From the NCBI GenBank assembly GCA_003219495.1, contig QHOZ01000086.1:1-19070 (forward strand): a DNA stretch of 19,070 nt. Direction: 5' to 3'. Shown piece by piece: positions 8,217 through 15,534 of this stretch (positions within the stretch are counted from its first letter, which is position 1; every line of letters begins with the position of its first letter). The position numbers were made by a program, and so were the translations under genes. The stretch is from Verrucomicrobiota bacterium. GTDB taxonomy: Bacteria > Verrucomicrobiota > Verrucomicrobiae > Chthoniobacterales > UBA10450. The notes beneath the pieces are model-generated. The model worked only from the letters and a program-made list of their open reading frames with translations. It did no database searches and had not been told where the DNA came from.

Positions 8217-8855
8217 TCAGGCGGCGAAATAAAACGCGCACTCGTACTGGCCGCTGTTGCGCGTTTCTTCGCGGCGGACGCTGGTCCCGAGCACGGCCTC
8301 AAATAGATCCTGCTCGAGGCGACCGATGATCGGATATTTGTCGATCAAGTTCAGAATGGGCGAATGACATTCCAAAATCTGCGGCCCATCTTTTTCGGCG
8401 GGGCGAAACTCCGACATGTGACCTTCATTATCGCGCTGCTTCGCCAGCCACTTAGCCCGCTCGATGACGCTGTCGCCCTTAACCTTTGCCTTGAGCTCGG
8501 CGGTGCGGCTCTCGTAGATTTTGTAGAGCAACTTTTCCGGCGCATTCGCTCCATAAATCTCCCGCCCGGCCTTCAACATCTCGATCGTGAAGTGATTACT
8601 GTCGCTTGCGAAAAGATCGTGGCTGCGCCGGGTGAGCCGGTAAACCATCTCCGGTCGTCCCATTCTTTGCGGACGCCGCCAGGTGTCGAGATAGCCGTCG
8701 CGCTGGAGCGTGAGGCAATGCTGCTTGATGCCCATGTAGCTCATCCCCATTTTGTCCACGAGCTCGTTGACCGACATTCCCTTGGTCCGTTTAAGTGAGT
8801 TGATAATTTCGAGCCGCTGCGTGCGGCCGATCTCGGAGAGAAGGCGCTGATTCAT
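8217..8855 (-). CDS. Winged-helix regulator with SufR-like cysteine domain
   Basis: This 212-aa protein (four residues longer if GTG 8867 is used; no ribosome site favours either) begins with an ArsR/DeoR-type winged helix. GRTQRLEIINSLKRTKGMSV, then a recognition-helix region MSYMGIKQHCLTLQRDGYL and a wing (RMGRPEMVYRLT), occupy about residues 6-80. The C-terminal part aligns with SufR-type Fe-S regulators: an ECHSPILNLIDKYP segment (Cys163) and a final YECAFYF (Cys206). SufR proteins usually have another cysteine after the conserved FP-Q motif; here that place reads YPIIGRLE, so the Fe-S site may be altered or lost. It sits between ygfZ (90 bp upstream) and glgE (71 bp downstream) on one strand. 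The link to YgfZ, an Fe-S maintenance protein, supports a redox or Fe-S-responsive role, by inference. Confidence 0.75.
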   Translation of the reverse strand: MNQRLLSEIGRTQRLEIINSLKRTKGMSVNELVDKMGMSYMGIKQHCLTLQRDGYLDTWRRPQRMGRPEMVYRLTRRSHDLFASDSNHFTIEMLKAGREIYGANAPEKLLYKIYESRTAELKAKVKGDSVIERAKWLAKQRDNEGHMSEFRPAEKDGPQILECHSPILNLIDKYPIIGRLEQDLFEAVLGTSVRREETRNSGQYECAFYFAA

Positions 8856-8957
8856 GGGCGATATCACTGGGTGTGCGGGACTTTACACGCCGGAATCTTC
8901 AAAAGGCAACATCTAAAATTAACGCAAACTCCGACCGCAAAAGAAATTATGACGCCG

Positions 8958-9860
8958 CTATATGCCGAAGGGAAGATCGACAATCTGCGCGGAAACGGCT
9001 GCGCCTTCGGCAGCAACGGCCTTTACTTTCGAGCCGACAGCGTTAAATCCGCGCTTCACAAAGGCCAGGGCGATCTCGCGGTCGCCGCTTCGAACCGCGC
9101 TCGTGATCCAGCCAATCTCTTTGCCCTCGGCTTCCGAAATCAAACGCATTCGAGCCGCAAGCGCGTCGCGATTCACCGAGATCAACCCGCACAATTGCTT
9201 GTTGCGCTGGCCTGACATTTTCATCCGCGAAATTGTTTCCTGTCCGATGTAACAACCCTTGTCGTAGTCAATGCAACGCGCCTCCAGATTCGCTTCGACC
9301 GGAATGATTTCGTTCGTCAGTTCGTGGCCCCAGCGCGGAATCCCCTGCTCTATTCGCAAAGTTTCGGCGCACTGTTCGTCGCAGTGACCCATTACCTTGG
9401 CGAGATCATCGGCCAGCTGATCGTGGTTACTTGCATCAATCCACAGATCCTGGCCGTCGATGCCGAAGCGATTGCCAGAAATGCGATTCACGTTGTTGGG
9501 CAAATCGAGCGCCGCGGCGTTAATCACATGAAAGATCGACCATCGCGCGGTTACGTCTTCGATCGCGACATCATCCGCGATGATGTAGCGCTCCAGTCGC
9601 GCTTGAAGAATCGAGGCGAGCGCAGGATCAGCATCGATCAAAAACGCATCGCCCTCGGCGTGGACGAACAGATGCGCGTCCATTTTGCCTTTCGCGTTCA
9701 GCACGCAAGCTTCAATCGATCGGGCGATGTCCGCTCTTTGAATATCGTTCGTGATCTGTCCTTGCAGAAACCGACCGCGGTCGGAACCCGTCACGCGCAA
9801 CTTTACGCGCGATGAGAGATCAAAGAATGTGCGATCGAGCGATCGTGATTGCGCCGTCAT
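8958..9860 (-). CDS. ygfZ: Folate-binding protein YgfZ (Fe-S enzyme maintenance)
   Basis: This 300-aa protein is related to the T protein of glycine cleavage (GcvT). It carries the YgfZ signature KGCYIGQE at residues 201-208, including the conserved Cys203 that is essential in E. coli YgfZ. The N-terminal half (LRVTGSDRGRFLQGQITNDI, ACVLNAKGKMDAHLFV) is the typical folate-binding tripartite fold, and the C-terminal part forms the small barrel. YgfZ uses tetrahydrofolate and helps keep or repair certain Fe-S cluster enzymes such as MiaB. Start is ATG 9860. It follows the interrupted dehydrogenase gene after only 12 bp, and the SufR-like regulator gene is next downstream, suggesting a shared transcript with an Fe-S theme. 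Confidence 0.9.
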   Translation of the reverse strand: MTAQSRSLDRTFFDLSSRVKLRVTGSDRGRFLQGQITNDIQRADIARSIEACVLNAKGKMDAHLFVHAEGDAFLIDADPALASILQARLERYIIADDVAIEDVTARWSIFHVINAAALDLPNNVNRISGNRFGIDGQDLWIDASNHDQLADDLAKVMGHCDEQCAETLRIEQGIPRWGHELTNEIIPVEANLEARCIDYDKGCYIGQETISRMKMSGQRNKQLCGLISVNRDALAARMRLISEAEGKEIGWITSAVRSGDREIALAFVKRGFNAVGSKVKAVAAEGAAVSAQIVDLPFGI

Positions 9861-9872
9861 TGGCCGGCGCAG

Positions 9873-10835
9873 CTATTTGGATTCAGGGAAAATGCTTTCG
9901 CCGCGAAGCAACTTCGCCAGCACGTCCATCGGAGCTTTTTGTTCGCCGGCTTCCTGAGAACGTTGCGGCTCTGCTCCGGGCTGCTGTGGAACTGGCTGCT
10001 CCGCCGGCGGCGCTTGCGGTGGAGTCGATTCAACAGGAGCCGGAGCGGCTGGTTCCATCGGAGCTTGTTCGATCGGAGCTTGTACCGGAATGAATTGGTC
10101 GAAAGCGGGCTCGGGCTGAGGCGCTGGCAAAGGTTCCGTCGCCGGCGGTGGCGCAAGATCGCTCTCCTGAACCGCGGCCGCCACTTCACCCATGCTCGAA
10201 ATTGTCGCGTCCGGTTCGACGGGCGGCGGCTTCTCGAACAACTCCAGATCCTGCTCAACCGCGGGAATTTGCTTCTCCGGAAAATATTTGCGGACGATTA
10301 CCGAGAAATCTTCTTCGGAGTAGCCGCGTTGCTCCTGCTCGAGCAATCGATCGCGCGCGGCCGTGGTCGTCGCGAGCTCGATGTGGTGCGACAACCCTAG
10401 CTGACTCGCGATTTTCATGTCTTTGAGCATGTGCTTCAGCGCGAAATGCGGCTCGAAATTGCCTTCGATCATTTTCGGTAATTTCATCGAGAGCGTTTTC
10501 GAATAGCTGGCGTTGTTTTGCAGCGCTTCGACAAATTTTTCCGATGGAATGCCAGCTGCATTGATGATGGCGAGTCCTTCGGCGAGCGCTTGCACGCTTG
10601 CGCCGGTAACTATGTTAGTCGCCAATTTCACGACCGTTGCCTGACCGATCGCGCCGATCTCGATAATTTCTTTCGAGCTCGCTTCGAGAATCGGGCGCGC
10701 TTCTTTCAACGCGACTTCGTCGCCGGCGACGTAAAAAACGAGCTCGCCTTTTTCAGCCCCGAGCTTGCTGCCGGTAAATGGCGCTTCAATGAAACGCGCC
10801 CCCCGGCGCTCGACCAAATCGGCGGCGCTGCGCAT
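9873..10835 (-). CDS. C-terminal part of an interrupted beta-hydroxyacid dehydrogenase, with Pro-rich tail
   Basis: This is the continuation, in the same frame, of the Rossmann fragment encoded at 10836-11123. An amber codon (TAG) separates them and is followed directly by ATG. Residues 15-40 (FIEAPFTGSKLGAEKGEL) and the catalytic motif GAIGQATVVKLATN, with Lys70 and Asn74, match the 3-hydroxyisobutyrate/6-phosphogluconate-type dehydrogenase family. The helical C-terminal domain runs to about residue 185 (HFALKHMLKDMKIASQLG). From about residue 203 a Pro/Ala/Gln/Glu-rich tail of about 118 aa follows, ending in LAKLLRGESIFPESK; this is unusual for the family. Without the NAD-binding half this piece alone should be inactive. 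Either the gene is a recent pseudogene, the TAG is a sequence error, or the two halves are made separately by stop-start coupling (TAGATG). ygfZ starts 12 bp downstream. Confidence 0.75.
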   Translation of the reverse strand: MRSAADLVERRGARFIEAPFTGSKLGAEKGELVFYVAGDEVALKEARPILEASSKEIIEIGAIGQATVVKLATNIVTGASVQALAEGLAIINAAGIPSEKFVEALQNNASYSKTLSMKLPKMIEGNFEPHFALKHMLKDMKIASQLGLSHHIELATTTAARDRLLEQEQRGYSEEDFSVIVRKYFPEKQIPAVEQDLELFEKPPPVEPDATISSMGEVAAAVQESDLAPPPATEPLPAPQPEPAFDQFIPVQAPIEQAPMEPAAPAPVESTPPQAPPAEQPVPQQPGAEPQRSQEAGEQKAPMDVLAKLLRGESIFPESK

Positions 10836-11123
10836 CTAATGTGGAGAAACCGTCGGATGCGCGATGACAATATGCCGCGGAGCGAGCGCAGGCGCCATTT
10901 GCCGGACGACATCGAGAAGCGCGTCGTCATCGGAGACGAAGATTTGGATGTAATCGCACATCTCGGCGAGCTCGGCGGGCGCACCGACAAAATTCGGCAC
11001 CGGTCGCGGGTTACGATTCCAAACGAAAACGTGAAAGCCCAGACGGCGCAGGTTCTCCGCAACGCGGCTGCCGATAATACCGAGCCCGATTACGCCAACA
11101 TTTTTTCTAATTCGACGCGCCAT
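10836..11123 (-). CDS. N-terminal Rossmann fragment of the interrupted dehydrogenase
   Basis: This 95-aa fragment holds the NAD(P)-binding start of a 3-hydroxyisobutyrate-dehydrogenase-type oxidoreductase. The dinucleotide motif GVIGLGIIGSRVAENL is at residues 9-24, followed by FHVFVWNRNPRP. The segment MCDYIQIFVSDDDALLDVVRQ corresponds to the family's ADVVITMLPD-like strand, and HPTVSPH to the substrate-loop motif D-x-S-T-V-x-P. The frame then meets TAG (10836-10838), where intact relatives read on into about 190 more residues. Those residues are present immediately downstream in the same frame. TAG ends several normal genes here (aquaporin, ygfZ, parB, M28), so it is a working stop codon in this genome. 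Confidence 0.75.
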   Translation of the reverse strand: MARRIRKNVGVIGLGIIGSRVAENLRRLGFHVFVWNRNPRPVPNFVGAPAELAEMCDYIQIFVSDDDALLDVVRQMAPALAPRHIVIAHPTVSPH

Positions 11124-11193
11124 TCGATTCAGCGGCGCTTTGGCCGCGGCTCAGCCTGCGGCGAAAATCGATGTCGTGCAATGCAGAAGTTCG

Positions 11194-12114
11194 CTATTTG
11201 AAGGCGAACTCCGAGAGGTAATAAAGCGCCACTGAGCCGACGACTTGCAAACTTTGCGGGCTCAGTTTGTCCATTGTGTCCCCCGCGGTGTGCCAGTAAT
11301 CGAAACGAAAGTCGATCAGGTCGATCACGGGAATTCCGGCGGCGTTAAGCGGACTGTGATCATCTGTGACCGCTTGATCGAAGTAAGTGAAATGATCGCG
11401 GAAACCAAGCGCATCTGCCGAAGCGAGAATGTCGCGAGCGAGATCAGGCGGCGAATTCGGCGGAATTGTCACTTTCAGGTCGCGATCGCCGATCATGTCG
11501 AAAAGAATCCCGCCTCGTAAGCGTTTGGGATCTTTCGACTCCGCAATTGATTTGGCGAAATACCGGCTGCCGTAAATGCCATCGGTGTCACTGAAATTTT
11601 CGGCGGCCTCTTCACCGTCGAAAAAAACGAGCTCAATTTTCGCGGCCAGTTCCGGTCGCTTGGCCAAAACTCTCGCCAGTTCGATGAGCAAACCGGCGCT
11701 GGAGCCGCCGTCGTTCGCGCCGACGAAGCGGAACGTTTCGAAGATTTTTGTGTCGTAATGCGAACACAATACAAACGATGGAGCAGGCGCCTGAGTGGCC
11801 GCTGGCATTTTCTGAGGAAAGTAAGCGATCAAATTAACGAATCGGACTTCACCGCGGGGCGTTTTATCGGTGAACGTCTGCTCGTCCACGGTCCAGCCAA
11901 AGACTTTCAATTGTTCTTTAATATAACTGCGCGCTTTGGCGATGGCCTCGGATCCGGCGGGACGCGGGCCGAGATCTACGAGCTTCTGCACGTGAGCCAA
12001 CGCTTCCGCTCCGGAAACCTCCGTCCATATTTTTTCCGGCGGCGTTTTGGCTGACATGGTCGTGGAAAGCAAACCGAGACAAAACAACCACGCGCGCATC
12101 CGCAAGATCGACAT
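11194..12114 (-). CDS. Exported M28 zinc enzyme, glutaminyl-cyclase-like
   Basis: This 306-aa protein starts with a signal peptide (RMRAWLFCLGLLSTTMSA). The mature part is an M28-type zinc hydrolase fold with LCSHYDTK (His119, Asp121), VGANDGGSSAG (Asp135), LVFFDGEEA (Glu168-Glu169), LFDMIGDRD (Asp206/Asp210) and DDHSPLNAAGIPVIDLIDF (His253), followed by WHTAGDTMDKL. The pattern of a single zinc held by Asp, Glu and His, plus the YWHT motif and the DGIYGSR segment, resembles glutaminyl-peptide cyclotransferases, which form N-terminal pyroglutamate. A classical aminopeptidase remains possible. Start is ATG 12114 (or ATG 12099). It begins 10 bp after the parB stop, so the two are likely co-transcribed although no functional link is known. 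Confidence 0.85.
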   Translation of the reverse strand: MSILRMRAWLFCLGLLSTTMSAKTPPEKIWTEVSGAEALAHVQKLVDLGPRPAGSEAIAKARSYIKEQLKVFGWTVDEQTFTDKTPRGEVRFVNLIAYFPQKMPAATQAPAPSFVLCSHYDTKIFETFRFVGANDGGSSAGLLIELARVLAKRPELAAKIELVFFDGEEAAENFSDTDGIYGSRYFAKSIAESKDPKRLRGGILFDMIGDRDLKVTIPPNSPPDLARDILASADALGFRDHFTYFDQAVTDDHSPLNAAGIPVIDLIDFRFDYWHTAGDTMDKLSPQSLQVVGSVALYYLSEFAFK

Positions 12115-12124
12115 CGCGGGCTCG

Positions 12125-13024
12125 CTAGTTCGAGTTTAATCCGACGATCGACAGAATGCGTTGCAGATCGTCGTCGCCGTAATAGTCGATTTGAATTCGA
12201 CCGCGCTTTGGTCCGTGCTGGATCGAGACGTTGGTTCCAAGATGTTGGCGCAGTTTGTCCTGAAGATCGGCAATCGTGGCCGACGTCACCGGAACTTCCG
12301 CGGTCCGGCGGCGACGGCGCCAACCGCCAACGTGGCGTGAAACCAATCGCTCGGTTTGCCGGACACTGTAATTGCGACGCAAAACGGTTTCGGTCAATTT
12401 CAGCTGCTCTTCTGAGGCTTTCACGCCGAGCAAAACCTTCGCATGTCCGACAGAAACCAAATCCTGCGCGACCCAGGTTTGAATCTGCGGATGCAAATCG
12501 AGCAGACGCATCGCGTTGGCCACTGCGGCGCGGCTGCGGCCGACTTTTTGCGCGATTTCTTCCTGCTTCATTCCAAATTCCTTCGCCAAACGCTCGTAGC
12601 CTTGCGCCTCTTCGATCGCGTTGAGATCTGTTCGCTGAAGATTTTCGATCAAGGAAAGCTCGAGCACTTCGAGATCGCTCGCGGTGCGGATGATCACCGG
12701 CACTTCACCCAGCCCGATTTCCTGCGCCGCACGCCAGCGCCGCTCGCCGGCAATCAATTCATGCCGCCCATCTACGCGACGAACGATCAGCGGTTGAATG
12801 ATCCCGTGCTGGCGAATTGAATCCACCAGCTCGCGCAACGCTTCGGCCTCGAAATTTTTGCGCGGCTGCAACGGACTCGAAATAATCGTGGAGAGTTTGA
12901 CCCGGTGAATTTGTTCGCCCGGAGTTTGTTCGGTGAAGTCGGCCGTTCTCGCTGGCGAAGCGATGCGAGTTCCGATGAGGGCGCCGAGACCTTTTCCGAG
13001 ACCGGTCTTGGCCATTTTTGCCAT
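12125..13024 (-). CDS. parB: Chromosome-partitioning protein ParB
   Basis: ParB binds parS sites, slides on DNA as a CTP-dependent clamp and positions the origin region and SMC. With the start at ATG 13024 it is 299 aa and opens with the conserved MAKTGLGKGLGALIG-type N-terminus. The same frame is open to 13102 but the extra part is not conserved-looking and contains a palindrome. Motifs seen are HGIIQPLIVR, the CTP-binding GERRWRAAQ, LIENLQRTDLNAIEEAQGYERL, the helix-turn-helix FGMKQEEIAQKVGRSRAAVANAM, and a C-terminal dimerisation domain ending GDDDLQRILSIVGL. No parA lies next to it and no canonical parS (TGTTTCACGTGAAACA) was seen in the window. The gene is divergent from mqnD and is followed 10 bp later by the M28 gene. 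Confidence 0.92.
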   Translation of the reverse strand: MAKMAKTGLGKGLGALIGTRIASPARTADFTEQTPGEQIHRVKLSTIISSPLQPRKNFEAEALRELVDSIRQHGIIQPLIVRRVDGRHELIAGERRWRAAQEIGLGEVPVIIRTASDLEVLELSLIENLQRTDLNAIEEAQGYERLAKEFGMKQEEIAQKVGRSRAAVANAMRLLDLHPQIQTWVAQDLVSVGHAKVLLGVKASEEQLKLTETVLRRNYSVRQTERLVSRHVGGWRRRRRTAEVPVTSATIADLQDKLRQHLGTNVSIQHGPKRGRIQIDYYGDDDLQRILSIVGLNSN

Positions 13025-13035
13025 GTATTTGAGGG

Positions 13036-13054
13036 TATCGAAAGCGCTTCGATA
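13036..13054. promoter_or_regulatory. Palindrome between divergent parB and mqnD
   Basis: TATCGAA-AGCGC-TTCGATA is an inverted repeat with two perfect 7-bp arms; dropping one A in the centre makes an 18-bp perfect palindrome. It lies 12 bp upstream of the parB start and about 60 bp upstream of the mqnD start. This is where a dimeric regulator of either promoter would bind. It does not resemble parS. Confidence 0.5.
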
Positions 13055-13115
13055 ACGCAAATGGCAATCGAGTGGAAATGTTGCGCAGCGCGCGGCGGCC
13101 AATTAGCATCGTGAC

Positions 13116-13952
13116 ATGCAATGCGCGACCGAAGTCTTCACGCTCGGTCATTCTCCCGACCCGGACGACGCGTTCATGTTTTACGCGATCGCGAAGGAAA
13201 AGATCGATCTGCGCGGTTATCGCTTCGAGCACCGACTGGAAGATATTCAGACGCTGAACGAGCGCGCAATGCGCGGAGAGCTGCACATCTCCGCGATCTC
13301 GATTCACGCTTTCGCTTACGTCTGCGACAAATACGCGTTGCTACCGTGCGGCGCGAGCATGGGGGACGGATACGGGCCGCTCGTCATTGCAAAAAACGCC
13401 GATATCGATCTTGCGGAATGCTCGATCGCGGTTCCGGGAAAAATGACGAGCGCGTTTCTCGCGTTGCAGCTTTATCTCGGCGATTTCAAACACCTCGTCG
13501 TGCCGTTCGATCAAATTTTCGATGCGGTGTCGAGCGGACGCGCGGATGCAGGTTTAATCATTCACGAAGGCCAGCTCACTTACGCAAAAGCCGGTTTCAA
13601 AAAGATTGTCGATCTTGGCGAATGGTGGAAAAAGAAAACCGGTTTACCATTGCCGCTCGGAGGGAACGTCATTCGAAAAGATATTCCGCCGGACATTCAG
13701 CACGATCTGCTCGAAATCATGCGGAAGAGCATCGATTACGGAATGAAACATCGCGACGAAGCGGTCGCCCACTCAATGCCTTATGCGCGCGACATGGACG
13801 CGCCGCTCGCGAGCAAGTTCATCGGCATGTACGTGAACGATTACACGCGCGACTATGGCGATAGCGGACGCGCGGCCATTCGCCGATTTCTTGGCGACGC
13901 CGCGGCTGCGGGTTACATCGATCGCGAACCGAAGATCGAATTCGTCGAATAA
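13116..13952 (+). CDS. mqnD: MqnD-like 1,4-dihydroxy-6-naphthoate synthase family protein
   Basis: This 278-aa protein has the MqnA/MqnD fold, related to periplasmic binding proteins. MqnD converts cyclic dehypoxanthinyl futalosine to 1,4-dihydroxy-6-naphthoate in the futalosine route to menaquinone. The N-terminal motif LGHSPDPDDAFMFYAI corresponds to the family's S-P-x-P-N/D-D-x-F motif. Later landmarks are HISAISIHAFAYV, CGASMGDGYGPLVIAK, VPGKMTSAFLALQL, the DAGLIIHEGQLTY segment carrying the family's I-H-E, and LPLPLGGNVIRKDI. Length is normal. The start is ATG 13116, without a clear ribosome site. The divergent neighbour is parB, and no other mqn gene is in the window. It could instead be a close homologue annotated as a binding protein, but family membership is firm. 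Confidence 0.82.
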   Translation: MQCATEVFTLGHSPDPDDAFMFYAIAKEKIDLRGYRFEHRLEDIQTLNERAMRGELHISAISIHAFAYVCDKYALLPCGASMGDGYGPLVIAKNADIDLAECSIAVPGKMTSAFLALQLYLGDFKHLVVPFDQIFDAVSSGRADAGLIIHEGQLTYAKAGFKKIVDLGEWWKKKTGLPLPLGGNVIRKDIPPDIQHDLLEIMRKSIDYGMKHRDEAVAHSMPYARDMDAPLASKFIGMYVNDYTRDYGDSGRAAIRRFLGDAAAAGYIDREPKIEFVE

Positions 13953-13965
13953 CGGCGGAGAGAAA

Positions 13966-14139
13966 TTACTTCTTCGGCTTTTCTTTGCCGACCTGCTTCA
14001 TGACGAAGCCCTTCACCCGGCTGAATTCCTTCTGAAAGCCGTTGGTAAAATCGTGCGTGCCGTATTCAAAAAGCACCACAAAGCTGAAGGTGAAGAAAAC
14101 AAAGAGAGCGACCCAAAATAGCCCGCGCAACAATGACAT
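13966..14139 (-). CDS. Small single-span membrane protein (57 aa)
   Basis: An open frame starts at ATG 14139 and ends with TAA at 13966. It encodes a hydrophobic N-terminal helix (LLRGLFWVALFVFFTFSFVV, about residues 3-22) and then a hydrophilic tail (FEYGTHDFTNGF...). The tail is strongly basic, ending VGKEKPKK. The arrangement predicts one transmembrane span with the charged tail on one face of the membrane. A weak ribosome site (GGTGG) lies about 4 bp upstream. It fits neatly between mqnD (13 bp away, convergent) and the divergent DegT gene, leaving no overlap, which supports it being real. The function is unknown; the length and shape resemble small membrane proteins that accompany larger complexes. 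Confidence 0.65.
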   Translation of the reverse strand: MSLLRGLFWVALFVFFTFSFVVLFEYGTHDFTNGFQKEFSRVKGFVMKQVGKEKPKK

Positions 14140-14225
14140 GGCGCCACCGTAACTGAGGGCGAGTTTTAGGTCAATCAGGGCAAAGTTCGGTTGATCGTCC
14201 TCCCGAAACTGCCAAGCTACCGATC

Positions 14226-15413
14226 ATGCGCGTGCGGTTGCTGGATCTGAGCGGACAATACAACGCTCTCTCGAAGGAAATTCGCGCCGCGACCGATGAA
14301 GTGCTCGCGAGCCAGCGATTCATCCTCGGTCCGAAGCTCTCGGAATTTGAGAAAGCTGCCGCCCAATATTGCGGCGCGCCGCACGCGATCGGGGTCTCAT
14401 CGGGAACCGACGCGTTGCTCGCGACGTTCATGGCATTGGAAATCGGAATCGGCGATGCCGTCATCACAACCGCTTATTCGTTCTTTGCAACCGGCGGCTG
14501 CATCGCCCGCCTGGGCGCGACGACCATCTTCATCGACATCGAACCGGACACTTACAACATTTCGCCCAAGGCGCTGCGGGAGTACATCGAAAAGCATTGC
14601 CAGGTTGTTGAAGGCAGATTGGCCAATGAAAATCAGCAACTGATTCGCGCGCTGGTGCTGGTGCACATCTTTGGATTGTGCTGCGACATGAACGAGATCG
14701 CGATGATTGCGCGCGAGCACAATTTAGTTGTCATCGAAGACGCGGCCCAAGCAATCGGCGCGGAATTTCCGTTTGAGAGCGGAGCGGCCAAAGCCGGGAG
14801 TATGAGCGACGCCGGGTGCTTCAGTTTTTATCCGTCAAAAAATCTCGGCGCGGCTGGTGATGCCGGCATGATTGTTTGCCAGCACCCCGAATTCGACGAA
14901 CGGCTGCGCCGTTGTCGCCATCACGGAATGGGCGGAGGGCAGTACGAGCATGAATTCGTCGGCGGAAATTTTAGAATGGACGAATTGCAAGCGGCGATCC
15001 TGCACGTGAAGCTGCCGCATCTCGATCGGTGGTCGGCCGCGCGCCGCGAGGCGGCGAAATTTTACACGAACGAATTTCAGCGCGCGGGATTACAGGACAA
15101 GATTCAATTGCCGGTTGAGCCGTACGCGAAAAGCGGACTGACGAATCATCACATCTATCATCAGTACGTGATTCGCGTTCCGCAGCGGGATGAGCTCCGG
15201 GAGCATCTTGCGAAGCACGAGATCGATACGGCGATTTATTATCCGCTCGCGCTGCACGAGCAGCCGTGTTTTGAATATCTCGGTTACAAAGCGGGCGATT
15301 TTCCCGAAGCGGAACGTGCCGCGCGCGAAACGTTGGCCCTGCCGATTTATCCCGAAATCCCGCGCGAAGCGCAGCAATACGTGGTTAATTGCATCGCGGA
15401 ATTTTTCGGCTAA
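14226..15413 (+). CDS. DegT/DnrJ/EryC1/StrS-family PLP sugar aminotransferase
   Basis: This 395-aa fold-type I aminotransferase adds an amino group to a nucleotide-linked keto-sugar, usually with glutamate as donor. Family marks are LLDLSGQY at the start, SSGTDALLATFMAL (cofactor phosphate region), TTAYSFFATGGCIARLGA, VVIEDAAQAIGA (Asp172), the Schiff-base lysine Lys205 in FSFYPSKNLGAAGDAG, and NFRMDELQAAIL. The C-terminal part (HHIYHQYVIRVPQRDEL...IYYPLALHEQPCF) is typical of enzymes serving cell-surface sugars. No other sugar-nucleotide gene is adjacent, so the substrate cannot be named. A tRNA-Tyr gene follows on the same strand, 20 bp after the stop. Confidence 0.92.
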   Translation: MRVRLLDLSGQYNALSKEIRAATDEVLASQRFILGPKLSEFEKAAAQYCGAPHAIGVSSGTDALLATFMALEIGIGDAVITTAYSFFATGGCIARLGATTIFIDIEPDTYNISPKALREYIEKHCQVVEGRLANENQQLIRALVLVHIFGLCCDMNEIAMIAREHNLVVIEDAAQAIGAEFPFESGAAKAGSMSDAGCFSFYPSKNLGAAGDAGMIVCQHPEFDERLRRCRHHGMGGGQYEHEFVGGNFRMDELQAAILHVKLPHLDRWSAARREAAKFYTNEFQRAGLQDKIQLPVEPYAKSGLTNHHIYHQYVIRVPQRDELREHLAKHEIDTAIYYPLALHEQPCFEYLGYKAGDFPEAERAARETLALPIYPEIPREAQQYVVNCIAEFFG

Positions 15414-15433
15414 CAATCAAAGCCGCAGCGCGC

Positions 15434-15516
15434 GGGTAGGTACCGAAGTGGCCAAACGGGGCAGACTGTAAATCTGCTGGCTTACGCCTTCGCTGGTTCG
15501 AATCCAGCCCTGCCCA
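15434..15516 (+). tRNA. tRNA-Tyr (anticodon GUA)
   Basis: The 83-nt sequence folds as a class II tRNA. The acceptor stem is GGGTAGG (15434-15440) with CCTGCCC (15509-15515), including one G-U pair. The anticodon stem-loop is GCAGA-CTGTAAA-TCTGC with anticodon GTA at 15468-15470. A long variable arm follows (around CTGGCTTACGCCTTCG), then the T arm GCTGG-TTCGAAT-CCAGC. The discriminator base is A15516 and CCA is not encoded. The long variable arm and the GUA anticodon identify bacterial tRNA-Tyr. Confidence 0.96.
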
Positions 15517-15534
15517 CTCTTCTCCCGCGAAGGA

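Noticed and set aside
10836..10838. TAG as a recoded sense codon (pyrrolysine or suppressor)
   Set aside because: Aquaporin, ygfZ, parB and the M28 gene all end in TAG here, and no recoding element or special tRNA is visible.
11124..11193. GC-rich inverted repeats between the M28 and dehydrogenase genes, considered as a terminator
   Set aside because: Several 5-bp stems are possible but no U run follows on the minus strand, so no terminator can be supported.
12331..12348. Possible parS site inside parB (CGTGAAACC)
   Set aside because: Only one half matches TGTTTCACGTGAAACA; the left half is unrelated, and the bases are explained as coding sequence.
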